DNA of 64,000 nt, taken from assembly GCF_023243075.1 (NCBI RefSeq), contig NZ_JALKFZ020000180.1, forward strand, positions 1-64,000. Reading direction: 5' to 3'. A model generated the notes under the pieces. It made no database searches, had not been told where the DNA came from, and worked only from the letters and a program-made list of their open reading frames with translations. Below are positions 21,101-28,073 of the stretch, piece after piece. This stretch comes from Frankia sp. AiPa1 (lineage in GTDB: Bacteria; Actinomycetota; Actinomycetes; Frankiales; Frankiaceae). Both the position numbers and the translations under genes were made by a program. How positions within the stretch are numbered: position 1 is the first letter of the stretch; every line of letters begins with the position of its first letter.

Positions 21101-22097
21101 CGCGCAGGTGTGGCGCCGACGAGCGGAGGCGACGCTCGGCGGCCTGCTGCGCACTCCGGGCGTCACCCGGATCCACACCGATCCGGCCGGTGTCCCGACC
21201 GCCGTGGCAGCGAGTCTGCGCGGCACGCCGCTCCCCCCGCCCCGCGCCGGCGGCAGGATCTTCGTTGTTCGGGCCCGGGACGACGACGGATGTCCGCTCA
21301 CCGTGCTCATCGATGCCCGAGCCGACCTGCTCACCGGGCGGGTCTTCTCCGCGCTGGTCCTGATCGACGACCGGGCCGCGACGATGGCCGCTGACCTCGG
21401 CTCCGCCGGTGCGGGGCTGGAGATCGACGAGTGGGGGGGCGACGGGGAGCGTGGCGGACTCGACCCCGCCACGCACGGTTCGCCGCACCGACGCCGGTGG
21501 AGGTCCTGGCTGGCCTGGACGAACCTGACCCAGTTCCTCGACGACGGCGGCGGCGACGCCCTCCAGCTCACCGTCACCGGCATCGACGACCTCGACCCAA
21601 CCCTGCTTGCCGCCGCGGACGGTGGTGGGCTCGGCGAAATGCGGGCCAGGCAACCGCTGGACCCGGAGACGTCCACCTGGCTTGGCCGACCGGCGCTGCC
21701 CGCCCGGCCGACCGCGCACCTGGACGCCCCGGCGGGCGTTGCCGAGCGCTGGCGTGAGGTGCTCGCCTACCTCCTGCCCGACGAGCCTGGCCTGGCCGAC
21801 CTGGTGCGCGACCTGGTCGCGTGGGATGGCCAACACGGGCGGGACCCCGCCTCCCGCCTCACCCTTCCGACGCCCGGTTTCGAGCTCGGTGACGCCGCCT
21901 GGCAGGCGGAGCTGGCCTGGCCGGCTGCCCGGGTCGGCATCGTGCTGGCCTCCACCGGCGCCGACGACCAGGAGGCGGCCGACCGGGACGCCGCCTACCG
22001 CGCGGCGGGCTGGGATGTCCGCCCGCCCGGCGCATGGACACCCGTCGAACTCGCCGACCGGATCGGATCCGCGGACACCCAGGAAGGAGCACGGTGA
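15102..22097 (+). CDS. Giant DExH helicase with zinc/DUF1998-like module and C-terminal nuclease-like domain
   Basis: A 2331-residue SF2 helicase. Walker A TGTGSGKTE is near residue 103, the DEFH box near 223, and the arginine-finger motif QRAGRAGRATGN near 1115, so about 900 residues separate the two RecA halves. The insert and C-terminal half contain many cysteine pairs (CRHCGRSG, CPACGLEQG, CPACGYVR, CDRCHHTG, CVDCGGT), and near 1755-1780 the DUF1998/MrfA-type CVCVDAGRAGCPRC. Near 1878-1930 the pattern RPDV-EVAVYLDGFRYH followed by GLRVFQLTWWDVEEW resembles DUF559/Vsr-type PD-(D/E)XK nucleases. About 400 further residues have no assignment. DrmA, DruE and MrfA share the helicase plus zinc organisation; the size best fits DruE, the neighbours fit DISARM. 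Starts are coupled by ATGA and GTGA overlaps on both sides. Confidence 0.8.
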   Translation: MRPTVAADELRKTLTQYLTTTFALADSDEQAALATFLDDPEYGIYRGPYLRVRTPFRTAAEGWREHLDWTPAGWTPYAHQAAAFARLSTKDGPARPTVLTTGTGSGKTEAFLVPILDYCRRARAAGQRGVKALLLYPMNALATDQTGRLDAFLRDPALAGITAGLYIGDSPAQAYPRVMTNRSEIRRTVPDILITNYKMLDQLLQRPEDVPLWENDSLAYVVLDEFHTYDGAQGTDVAMLLRRLGAVTGVARPGRPLGSVCPVATSATLGSGLLGEETTTAIRTVAAEVFGVPFDEGSVIGEDRLAPAEVLGEPDGNLNEPTPAALAALRIDGDTPASTRILAEAVLGPGLRDADLRPTAIGARLRRHKLTRAVLNLLGGEPRTAQEALEGFAREDLRAWSVAVATEPTIAAAGLARFVALLSVARDPDDAHRPLVTVESHLWARAVSRLLRAVGPQPAFAWDGEQRPAPTPAFDLANATTPEDDSVSPGDEAGRHGPGDGPGRMVADSGQPLLPAVYCRHCGRSGWAALSPERDPRELVTDPTKIYRASVGRDKRRVRALIRATERETGVPAGSPLMVLDSAGTRLHTFDPAGAPLPDVQAAAGGDPAPQSGVPVLCALDDSVGAEADRCPACGLEQGIRYLGAGLAALASVAVSQLFTGGELPDRTSQRTLLFNDSVQDAAHRAGFVAARAFTFSLRALLADQLTDSTPVALNDLIADLLAASGDRETLAAIVPPELHDVDEVDALLAGRERGRRPTWRLLGNRLGFATVLEFGLRSRNGRTLELTRTVAAEATLPDLDTARGLARDTLLQGQAQPLDYGQLTDARFDAYLRGLLERLRIRGGVYHQWLGRYLDEGGRRYRIWGGRPDGMPAFPRGLAAPAFLMTASRPRTQFDVLSSTGNWYQDWTTRCLGLPRDQAADYLRVLLPRLADAGVLARRVIVRPVGNGRTGGRGRAGSTPASGIAVYGLQPGHLHVVRLDDDAAVEAGVRCDACSWTQTVPPHRVSDWIGQPCHRYRCPGMLRPAPLPRAADDYYRRLYRDGGPFRVVTAEHTGLLTREQRETVEHDFRRGDAYTDPNVLSCTPTLELGIDIGALSTVLLASLPTGPANYVQRAGRAGRATGNAFVLTLLERGEREQYYLAEPRDMIAGEIAPPGTYLSAIEILRRQYVAHLVDLAARDRLPGTRPLPRVTGALFGADGWLADFVAAGLRAGSAQVEVFLALFGVAAGSGEADRTADTDQYVSDAAAAELRVYATGGLADAARAAEQVWENRIAGLRHRLDAIDRARETLLQSDEEQRRDLRSLSAQRRALAKLAGELSRRSAHATLVELGLLPNYALFDGSTTLEATLTGEEDSPDGDRRYVSEVREYERPVRQALTEIAPGNTYYVRGFAHRITGLDIGPRTRPAWEFWRICPACGYVRTPRENALADAARGGGTAGGAVSAESAGGAGSAGSAGADASPARLADDAGPCDRCHHTGIGDAGARFAVLRPTRVTAVDRRDDVRIRDDLDDRDSRAYTTATAVDIDPARVARSWRHSRATFGVDYARSAVIRTFNLGASRLDRPATDMFAGEPVSLNPFQVCVDCGGTSVDGPPATHAAGGFGQPALTDATGGGTAGGERSESADGLRGHEHHRLWCRHRRSPLSAHHQPLLLADELHTEAVRILVPALTTSITTRRHSFAAALRLGIARQYRGSPDHLRLTTAVMPDAATGHHRQFLVLYDSQPGGTGYLHRLADPGNFHAVLATALTAIETCVCVDAGRAGCPRCLLRYARGDEFAQIQRSEAVAVLRELLDGWSVTDSAPTDQMSLIQLVESELEARFLGGLRAWAARSDTAGTVTTGADPTGRGRIAELRLSGPNGTITHWRMRLQHTVRGTRPDVHFTRLDGPPVEVAVYLDGFRYHASAEHNRLADDADKRARLRAHGLRVFQLTWWDVEEWRTRAPAAPPPVRPPYQGLAQEMAHDYYRQVTDPPRPADDLDRHAWVNPVDQLLAYLADPNAQVWRRRAEATLGGLLRTPGVTRIHTDPAGVPTAVAASLRGTPLPPPRAGGRIFVVRARDDDGCPLTVLIDARADLLTGRVFSALVLIDDRAATMAADLGSAGAGLEIDEWGGDGERGGLDPATHGSPHRRRWRSWLAWTNLTQFLDDGGGDALQLTVTGIDDLDPTLLAAADGGGLGEMRARQPLDPETSTWLGRPALPARPTAHLDAPAGVAERWREVLAYLLPDEPGLADLVRDLVAWDGQHGRDPASRLTLPTPGFELGDAAWQAELAWPAARVGIVLASTGADDQEAADRDAAYRAAGWDVRPPGAWTPVELADRIGSADTQEGAR

Positions 22098-24457
22098 ACG
22101 CTCAGGGTCGGGTCACCCTTCGCATTCTCGAACGGGCCGACAAGGAGATCCTCGCGCTGCCCCGGGTCGTCAAGGGCGCGGTCTACGAGTTCCAGTCGAA
22201 GTTCCGGGCCGATCCGCGGCATCCGTCGCTGCGCTTCAAGCAGCTCAAAGGCGGCCGGCTCTGTTCCGCGCGGGTAGGCCAGGATCATCGGGCGCTGCTG
22301 CTGCACGCCGGGAACTCGGATTACCTCCTGGTCTCGGTCAAAGATCGCAAGGAGGCCTATGACGACCTCGCGCGATACAGCTACGAAATCAACCGGGTGA
22401 CCGGCGGCATCGAGGTGATCGACCTGTCCGCTGTCACCAACAGTCTGGCCGGCCGCATGCTCGCCGCGGCGGACACCGGATCGGCGCCCACCCCGACCGG
22501 GCCGTCGCCGTCGCGAACCGCGCCCTCGGGCGCATCGGGGCCGAGCCGCCAGGCGGAGCAGGCGCCGGGCGGAGGACTGTTCGCCAGCCTGGACGACCAG
22601 ACCCTGCTCGATCTTGGCGTCGCGGCGACACTCCTGCCGTCGGTCCGCACGCTGGCCACCGAGGAGCAACTGCTCCAGTTCGTCGAGTACGTCCCACAGC
22701 TGACCTCGGACGTCCTCATGGCGCTGCATGACGGCAAGAGTGTCGACGAGATCCTGGAGATCGTCACGCGGCCCGTGGCGGCGCCCGAGCCCGTCGATCA
22801 GGAGGACTTCGCGGCCGCGGTAGCGCGGCCATCCACACCGGTGACCACCGACGACGAGGCTCTGCGCGCGATTCTCGCCGAGTCCTTCGCCCGGTGGCAG
22901 GTGTTCCTGCACCCGACCCAGCGCAAGCTCGCGCACCACAGCTACGGCGGCCCGGCGCGGGTGAGCGGCGGCCCGGGCACCGGCAAGACGATCGTTGCCC
23001 TGCACCGCGCCCGACACCTGGTCACGAACCTGCCCGCGGGAGGCAACACCAAGCCGATCCTGCTCACCACGTTCAACCGGAACCTCGCCGCCGACCTGCG
23101 AGCCAGGCTGCTGGAGCTTGCCGGCCCGGAACTCACCGCACGCGTCGACATTGTCAACATCGACAGTCTGGCCGCCAGAGTCGTGTCGGAAGCCGACGAT
23201 GCCCGACGCCGCACCATCGGACAGGACGCGGAGATCAGGGAATGGTCGGCGATGCTCCTAGAGCTCGGCGAACGAAGGTGGAGTGCCGAATTCCTCGCCG
23301 CTGAATGGTCTCAGGTGATTCTCGGCCAGGTGCTGCGGTCACGGTCCGACTATTTCCGGGCCCGCCGGCCCGGCCGCGGCCGACAGCTCGCCCGCCAGGA
23401 CCGCGATGCCATCTGGCAGCTCATCGAACGATTCACCAAGCGCCTTGCCGATCGGGGCGTCTGGACCTGGCAGCAGGTGGCCGAGCGCGCCGCCGAACTG
23501 GAAATGGCCCGAGCCGCCCGGGTCGCCGCGGTCGACGACGCCCCCAGCACCGACTCCGGGGCGACAATCGCGCGCTACCGCTACCGGCATGTCATCGTCG
23601 ACGAGGCGCAGGATCTCAGCCCGGCGCACTGGAAACTTCTCCGCGCCATGGTCGCGCCCAGCACCAACGATCTGTTTCTGGTCGGCGACACCCATCAGCG
23701 GATCTATGACAACGTCGTCAGTCTCGGCAGCCTCGGGGTCAACATCCGAGGCCGATCGCACCGACTGACCCTCAGCTACCGGACCACCCGCCAGATCCTG
23801 GGAATCGCCCTGGAGCTTCTTCACGGCGAGAGTTTCGACAACCTCGACGACGGCACCGAGGACCTCGCCGGTTACCGCAGTCTCCTCAACGGAGACGAGC
23901 CCGCGTTCGTCCCCAACGCCACCTGGTCCGACGAACAGCGCACCATCAGAGCGCAGGTCCGCACCTGGCTCGGTGCCGCGATACCGGGGCAGGCAGACGA
24001 TCCCGGCAGAATCGAGGCCACTACCGGAACCGCCGCCGGAACCGCCGCCGGGACCGCCGCCGCGCCGATAGGGGGCCAGCTCGCCATCTGTGTCCCCACC
24101 CGGGCACTCGCCGCCGACGTCCTGGCGACGCTCCGGTCCGACGGCATCAGCGCGGCGGAGATCGGCCCCGACGGCCCGCCCAGGGGCACGGACGCCGCGG
24201 CTGTGCACGTCGGCACGATGCACCGGTTCAAAGGTCTCGAATATCGCCAGATCATCATCGCCGGCGCCAGCCAGGGCCTCGTTCCCCGCGGCTTCCTCGA
24301 CCGGATCCAGGACACCGACCCTCATCGCTACAACCGCGAGCGCCGTAAGGACCGCTCCCTGCTGTTCGTCGCGGCGACCCGGGCCCGCGACGCCCTCCTC
24401 GTCACCTGGCACGCGGCCCCGAGCCCCTTCATCCCGGATCGCTACATCGACGCATAG
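22094..24457 (+). CDS. UvrD/Rep-family helicase with RelE/ParE-like N-terminal domain
   Basis: A 787-residue protein. Residues 1-105 resemble a RelE/ParE toxin fold (LERADKEILALP start; HPSLRFKQLKGG; RVGQDHRALLLH; VSVKDRKEAYDD), here fused to a helicase. After a linker come SF1A motifs: Walker A GGPGTGKT near residue 294, VDEAQDLSPAHW, LVGDTHQRIYD, LSYRTTRQI, GTMHRFKGLEY and VAATRARDALLV. No exonuclease domain is visible. GTG at 22094 overlaps the preceding stop and has the strong ribosome site aggaaggagc. It is the last gene of the cassette. It may process DNA ends created by the upstream helicase-nuclease, while the RelE-like part could bind ribosomes or RNA. The latter is speculation. The 3' end overlaps the convergent ArsR gene by 16 bases. 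Confidence 0.85.
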   Translation: MNAQGRVTLRILERADKEILALPRVVKGAVYEFQSKFRADPRHPSLRFKQLKGGRLCSARVGQDHRALLLHAGNSDYLLVSVKDRKEAYDDLARYSYEINRVTGGIEVIDLSAVTNSLAGRMLAAADTGSAPTPTGPSPSRTAPSGASGPSRQAEQAPGGGLFASLDDQTLLDLGVAATLLPSVRTLATEEQLLQFVEYVPQLTSDVLMALHDGKSVDEILEIVTRPVAAPEPVDQEDFAAAVARPSTPVTTDDEALRAILAESFARWQVFLHPTQRKLAHHSYGGPARVSGGPGTGKTIVALHRARHLVTNLPAGGNTKPILLTTFNRNLAADLRARLLELAGPELTARVDIVNIDSLAARVVSEADDARRRTIGQDAEIREWSAMLLELGERRWSAEFLAAEWSQVILGQVLRSRSDYFRARRPGRGRQLARQDRDAIWQLIERFTKRLADRGVWTWQQVAERAAELEMARAARVAAVDDAPSTDSGATIARYRYRHVIVDEAQDLSPAHWKLLRAMVAPSTNDLFLVGDTHQRIYDNVVSLGSLGVNIRGRSHRLTLSYRTTRQILGIALELLHGESFDNLDDGTEDLAGYRSLLNGDEPAFVPNATWSDEQRTIRAQVRTWLGAAIPGQADDPGRIEATTGTAAGTAAGTAAAPIGGQLAICVPTRALAADVLATLRSDGISAAEIGPDGPPRGTDAAAVHVGTMHRFKGLEYRQIIIAGASQGLVPRGFLDRIQDTDPHRYNRERRKDRSLLFVAATRARDALLVTWHAAPSPFIPDRYIDA

Positions 24458-24765
24458 GCCGGCGTCAGGACGGCGGCGAGCAGGCCGGGGAAGCGGGCCT
24501 CCAGGTCGTCATGGCGGATCGCGACGTTGCGGCGGCGCCCGTCGACCATGGTGGAGGTCAGGCCGGCCTCGCGCAGCACGCGGTAGTGGTGGGAGACCGT
24601 CGGCGGGGTGACGTCAACCCCCGAGGCGAGGGCGGAACAGTCGGTGGGGCCGACGCGGGTGTACATCTCGCGCATCAGCGTGAGACGGACCGGGTCGGCC
24701 AACGCGGCGAGGACCGTGACCAGGTCGATCGAGTCGCGGCTCGGCTGCGGCAGCGGACGTGGCAT
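24442..24765 (-). CDS. ArsR-family transcriptional repressor
   Basis: A 107-residue winged-helix protein. The pattern LAALADPVRLTLMREMY, followed by the recognition helix VTPPTVSHHYRVLREAGL and a wing region TSTMVDGRRRNVAIR, is typical of ArsR/SmtB regulators. No clear metal-binding cysteine pair is present, since Cys43 (DCSALA) stands alone, so the signal is probably not a metal. It is divergent from the MFS exporter gene, and an inverted repeat in the shared region is the likely operator. Overlap of its 3' end with the helicase gene suggests that it and the exporter were placed against the cassette during assembly of the island. Confidence 0.85.
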   Translation of the reverse strand: MPRPLPQPSRDSIDLVTVLAALADPVRLTLMREMYTRVGPTDCSALASGVDVTPPTVSHHYRVLREAGLTSTMVDGRRRNVAIRHDDLEARFPGLLAAVLTPAYASM

Positions 24766-24841
24766 GTCGGTCCCCTCGCTCAGCCCTCGAACCGCCTGCC
24801 GCCCTTGCGATTACCTCGTGAGGCGCGGCGATTCCAACACT

Positions 24842-24870
24842 TTGACATCCATCGAATCGTACCCTAGCCT
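24842..24870 (+). promoter_or_regulatory. Promoter of the MFS exporter gene
   Basis: A perfect -35 box TTGACA (24842-24847) and a -10 box TAGCCT (24865-24870) are separated by 17 bases. The expected transcription start falls within a few bases of the GTG at 24877, so the transcript should be leaderless, which agrees with the absence of a ribosome-binding site. Confidence 0.65.
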
Positions 24871-24887
24871 GCCCGCGTGACGATTCG
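24853..24887. promoter_or_regulatory. Probable ArsR operator (inverted repeat)
   Basis: cgaatcgt at 24853-24860 and acgattcg at 24880-24887 are exact reverse complements flanking the -10 box and start codon of the exporter gene. A repressor bound here would block that promoter, and the divergent ArsR gene is the obvious candidate. No DNA-binding data support it. Confidence 0.5.
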
Positions 24888-26172
24888 ACAAGTATCGAAC
24901 GACACCGCGGCGGACGGCGTCGCCACCGACAACACCACAGACGACAAAGCGGCAGGCGAGAGCGCCACGAGCGGCGCCTCGACGCGGGTCGCGGACGACG
25001 CGAAGCCGGACGGTCTGCGGGGGTGGCAGCTCGGGGTGCTCGCGGCGGGGACGTTCACGCTCGGGGTGGACGGGTTCGTGCTCAGCGGCCTGCTGCCGTC
25101 GATCTCGAAGGACCTGTCCGTCGGGGTGTCCACGGCCGGGCAGCTCACGACCATCTTCTCGATCGTCTACGCGGTCGCGTCCCCGGTGGTGGCGACGCTG
25201 ACCGGACGGTTCGACCGGCGGGTGCTGCTCGGCGGCGGGCTCGTCCTGTTCCTGCTCGGGATGGTCGCCCAGGCGCTCGCGCCGTCCTACGCCGTGATGG
25301 CCAGCGGACGGGCGGTCGCGGCGGTCGGCGCGGCGGCGTTTCAGTCCAACGCGTACATCATGGCCGGGGTCCTCGCCGACGCGCAGCGGCGTGGGCGGGC
25401 GCTGGCCGCGGTCACCGCGGGGACATCGCTGTCGACGGTGCTCGGCGTCCCGTTCGGGGTTCTGGTCGGGCAGCGGGTGGGTTGGCGGGCCGTCCTGTGG
25501 ATCATCACGGGGCTGGCGGTGCTGACCGCGCTGTGCGTCCCGAGACTGCCGCGCGCGCATGTGCCGCAGACGTCCATGCGGGTCCGGCTCGGCGTTCTGG
25601 CCCGACCGCCGGTGCTGCTGGTCCTGCTCACGACGGTGCTCGGGGTCGGCGCGCCGTTCCTGCTCATCGCCTACCTGCCCGAGGTGCTCGGCATGGGCGC
25701 CACCGACACCCGTCTGGTCCTCGTTCTGCTGGCGTTCGGCGTGGGCAGCCTGCTCGGCAACCGGCTGGTGGGCCGTCTGGTCGACACCCGCGGCGCGCTC
25801 CCGGTGCTCCTGATCGGCATCGGCGGGCTGAGCTGCGCGCTCGCCGTCCTGATCACGACGCAGAACTGGTACGGCGCCGCCATGGCCACGATGTTCGCCG
25901 TCGGCGCCTTCCAGGGACTGTCGATCACCCCGCAGCAGCACCGGCTGTTCGTCGTCGCCCCGGACGTCTCCACCGTCGCCCTCGGGCTGAACGGTTCCGC
26001 GATCTACGCCGGCGCCGCCGTCGGCGCGGCCCTCGGCGGCCTCACCGTCGAGCTCTCCGGCGCCTCCACCATCCCGGCCGCCGCCGCCCTGTTCGCCGCC
26101 GCCGCCTTCCTCTACAGCGCCCTGACCGCCCCCGAACGCCGCCTGCGCGCGAAGGACGCCGACCGGGAGTGA
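24877..26172 (+). CDS. MFS drug-efflux transporter (DHA1 type)
   Basis: A 431-residue protein with about 12 hydrophobic segments from residue 45 on (for example GVLAAGTFTLGVDGFVLSG), after a 45-residue hydrophilic N-terminus. The loop GRFDRRVLL and the motif around AGTSLSTVLGVPFGVLVGQ fit the AraJ/Bcr-type efflux branch of the major facilitator superfamily. It is likely a proton-driven exporter in the cytoplasmic membrane for an unknown small molecule. GTG at 24877 coincides with the predicted transcription start. Its partner is the divergent ArsR repressor. Confidence 0.85.
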   Translation: MTIRQVSNDTAADGVATDNTTDDKAAGESATSGASTRVADDAKPDGLRGWQLGVLAAGTFTLGVDGFVLSGLLPSISKDLSVGVSTAGQLTTIFSIVYAVASPVVATLTGRFDRRVLLGGGLVLFLLGMVAQALAPSYAVMASGRAVAAVGAAAFQSNAYIMAGVLADAQRRGRALAAVTAGTSLSTVLGVPFGVLVGQRVGWRAVLWIITGLAVLTALCVPRLPRAHVPQTSMRVRLGVLARPPVLLVLLTTVLGVGAPFLLIAYLPEVLGMGATDTRLVLVLLAFGVGSLLGNRLVGRLVDTRGALPVLLIGIGGLSCALAVLITTQNWYGAAMATMFAVGAFQGLSITPQQHRLFVVAPDVSTVALGLNGSAIYAGAAVGAALGGLTVELSGASTIPAAAALFAAAAFLYSALTAPERRLRAKDADRE

Positions 26173-26781
26173 ACCGATCTCCGACCAGTCGGCCCCCATA
26201 TGCGGACAAAACGGGTAATCCCTATACACCAGTTCCCTCGCCGCACACCACGTGTCCACCACGCTCCACGGGTGGACGCAGCTTCAACCCCAATACCACA
26301 GGCGACGGCAAAGAGCCCGGAAAACGCCGCATCCGCGACAACTCTGCCCACGGAGCATCAACCTACGGCGAATCTATGGCCGATATGGTCGCGCGACGCC
26401 ATGGGCCCACGAGAGGCTCGCGCGACAGGCAGAAGGATGCCACGCGCGGGTTCCACCCAATGGGTGCAATCGCTGGCACTTCGGCGCCGCCCCGGGAGCA
26501 CGCCCCCGGGTCAAACCGCGAGTGACGGCAGGATGACACATAGATGAGTAAATCGGCCGATCGCTGGACAACTGGAGCCGAGGGGAGTCGCCGGCTTCGA
26601 ATCGACCGAACATTGGCGCATCGGCGTGTAGGCCATCGGTGGCCGAGACCACGGCGATCAACCTACTTCGCGACGCGTGGTCGTCTAAGATGACGCCTGA
26701 CCGCACGCTAGCCGGGTGATTCGTCAAGATCTGACGAGAAGGAGCGACTGGCAGCGTCGATCGACGACGTTGGGGTAGCCG
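26173..26781. other. Intergenic stretch between exporter and RloA-like gene
   Basis: About 600 bases without a gene I trust. A plus-strand frame at 26200-26547 is open, but its product is low-complexity and unlike any family I know. Base composition is somewhat lower in GC than the neighbours. TAAGAT at 26686-26691 could be a -10 box, and an inverted repeat lies at 26721-26737. Confidence 0.5.
26721..26737. promoter_or_regulatory. Short palindrome upstream of the RloA-like gene
   Basis: tcgtca (26721-26726) and tgacga (26732-26737) form a perfect inverted repeat around agatc, about 45 bases before the ATG of the RloA-like gene. Its size and place suit an operator for a small dimeric regulator; the regulator is unknown. 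Confidence 0.35.
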
Positions 26782-28068
26782 ATGCTGATCCGCTTTCAGG
26801 TGACGAACTTCCGATCCATCCTCGGCGCGGCCGAGCTATCCATGATCGCCGTGGACGCGGATCACGAGGGGGTACGCCCCGCGGAGCTGCTCGGCGAAAA
26901 CGTTCTCACCGTGGCGGCGATATTCGGGCCGAACGCTTCAGGCAAGTCCAATGTCATCGCGGCCCTCACCTGGTTGCGCGACGCGGTACAGAACTCGCTC
27001 AGACAGTGGGACCGCGAGATACCGATCGAGCCCCACGCCTTCGGCAGCGGTCCGGAAGAGAAATCCGAATTCAGCGTCGATCTGCTGGTGGCCGGCGTCC
27101 GGTTCGAATATCTTCTACAGCTCGACCGGACCGCCGTACACTACGAGGGGCTCTTTCACTATCCCGAGAAGAAGCGGCGCAGGATTTTCGAGCGGGAAGG
27201 CCTCGATCTAAAGGTGCAGCGCGGCCTCGGCGGATTCTCGGGTACACGCGAGCTCCTCACCGAGACAACGCTCGCGCTCTCCATTGCCGCCCGCTTCCGA
27301 GAACCACTCGTCACCGACTTCGTTCGCACCCTGACACGGACGCAGTCGTTTGGTGTTTCCCGACGGTCTCGACTCACCCGCGGGGGCGGGCGGTATCTGC
27401 CGGCGTCGCGAGCCTCGATCCGCTGGTTCGACAATCAGTCACCGACGATACAGCCCACCCTCTTCGACGATGCGGACCTACCGACCCCCAACCGAGAGCT
27501 GGCCCTGGCCCTGCTTAGAATGGCCGACATGGGGATAGTCGACGTTCTCATCGACGAGGAGGAGGTGCCACGAGCCAGCGACGCCGGCTCCTTCCGGCTG
27601 TTCCGCGGGTTTCGCCTCGTCCACGAGGCGGACGAGGAACAGGTCCCGCTCGATTTCGCGGCCGAGTCGCAGGGCACGCAGATCTGGTTCGACCTGATCG
27701 GACCGGTACTCGTCGCGCTCCAGTCCGGCGCGGTGCTGCTCTTCGACGAGCTGGACGCGAGCCTTCACCCGACGCTGTCGGCGCAGTTGATCAGACTCTT
27801 CCATGATCGCGCGACGAACCCGAAGGGTGCCCAGCTCGTCTTCGCCGCCCACAACACGAGCCTGCTCGGCCACCTCAACCGGGACGAGATCTGGTTCACC
27901 GAGAAGACCAGGGCGGGGGCGACCCGGCTCGGCGCCCTCGCGGAGTTCGCCGGCGAGCGGGTTCGGAAGTCCCAGAACCTCGAGGTCGCCTACCTTCGGG
28001 GCAGATTCGGCGCGGTGCCGGACGTCAGTCAGATCGAATTCCTTCGTTCACTCCGACACATCGGGTAG
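26782..28068 (+). CDS. AAA/ABC-type ATPase, RloA / AbiLi-like
   Basis: A 428-residue ATPase of the OLD/RecF-like group (AAA15). It starts with the family hallmark IRFQVTNFRSI, then Walker A GPNASGKSN near residue 54, the signature-like ESQGT near 300, Walker B VLLFDELDASLHP near 320 and a switch histidine in FAAHNTSLLG. The central region is the family's helical insert. It is followed five bases later by an RloB-like gene, the arrangement of the RloAB/AbiL phage-defence pair, in which the ATPase is thought to control a TOPRIM-like nuclease partner. All catalytic motifs look intact. Start ATG at 26782 is preceded by a weak purine run. Confidence 0.85.
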   Translation: MLIRFQVTNFRSILGAAELSMIAVDADHEGVRPAELLGENVLTVAAIFGPNASGKSNVIAALTWLRDAVQNSLRQWDREIPIEPHAFGSGPEEKSEFSVDLLVAGVRFEYLLQLDRTAVHYEGLFHYPEKKRRRIFEREGLDLKVQRGLGGFSGTRELLTETTLALSIAARFREPLVTDFVRTLTRTQSFGVSRRSRLTRGGGRYLPASRASIRWFDNQSPTIQPTLFDDADLPTPNRELALALLRMADMGIVDVLIDEEEVPRASDAGSFRLFRGFRLVHEADEEQVPLDFAAESQGTQIWFDLIGPVLVALQSGAVLLFDELDASLHPTLSAQLIRLFHDRATNPKGAQLVFAAHNTSLLGHLNRDEIWFTEKTRAGATRLGALAEFAGERVRKSQNLEVAYLRGRFGAVPDVSQIEFLRSLRHIG

Positions 28069-28073
28069 CCTCT

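Noticed and set aside
26200..26547. A 115-codon plus-strand frame between the exporter and RloA-like genes
   Set aside because: It has no ribosome site or family likeness and its composition looks random; kept as non-coding.
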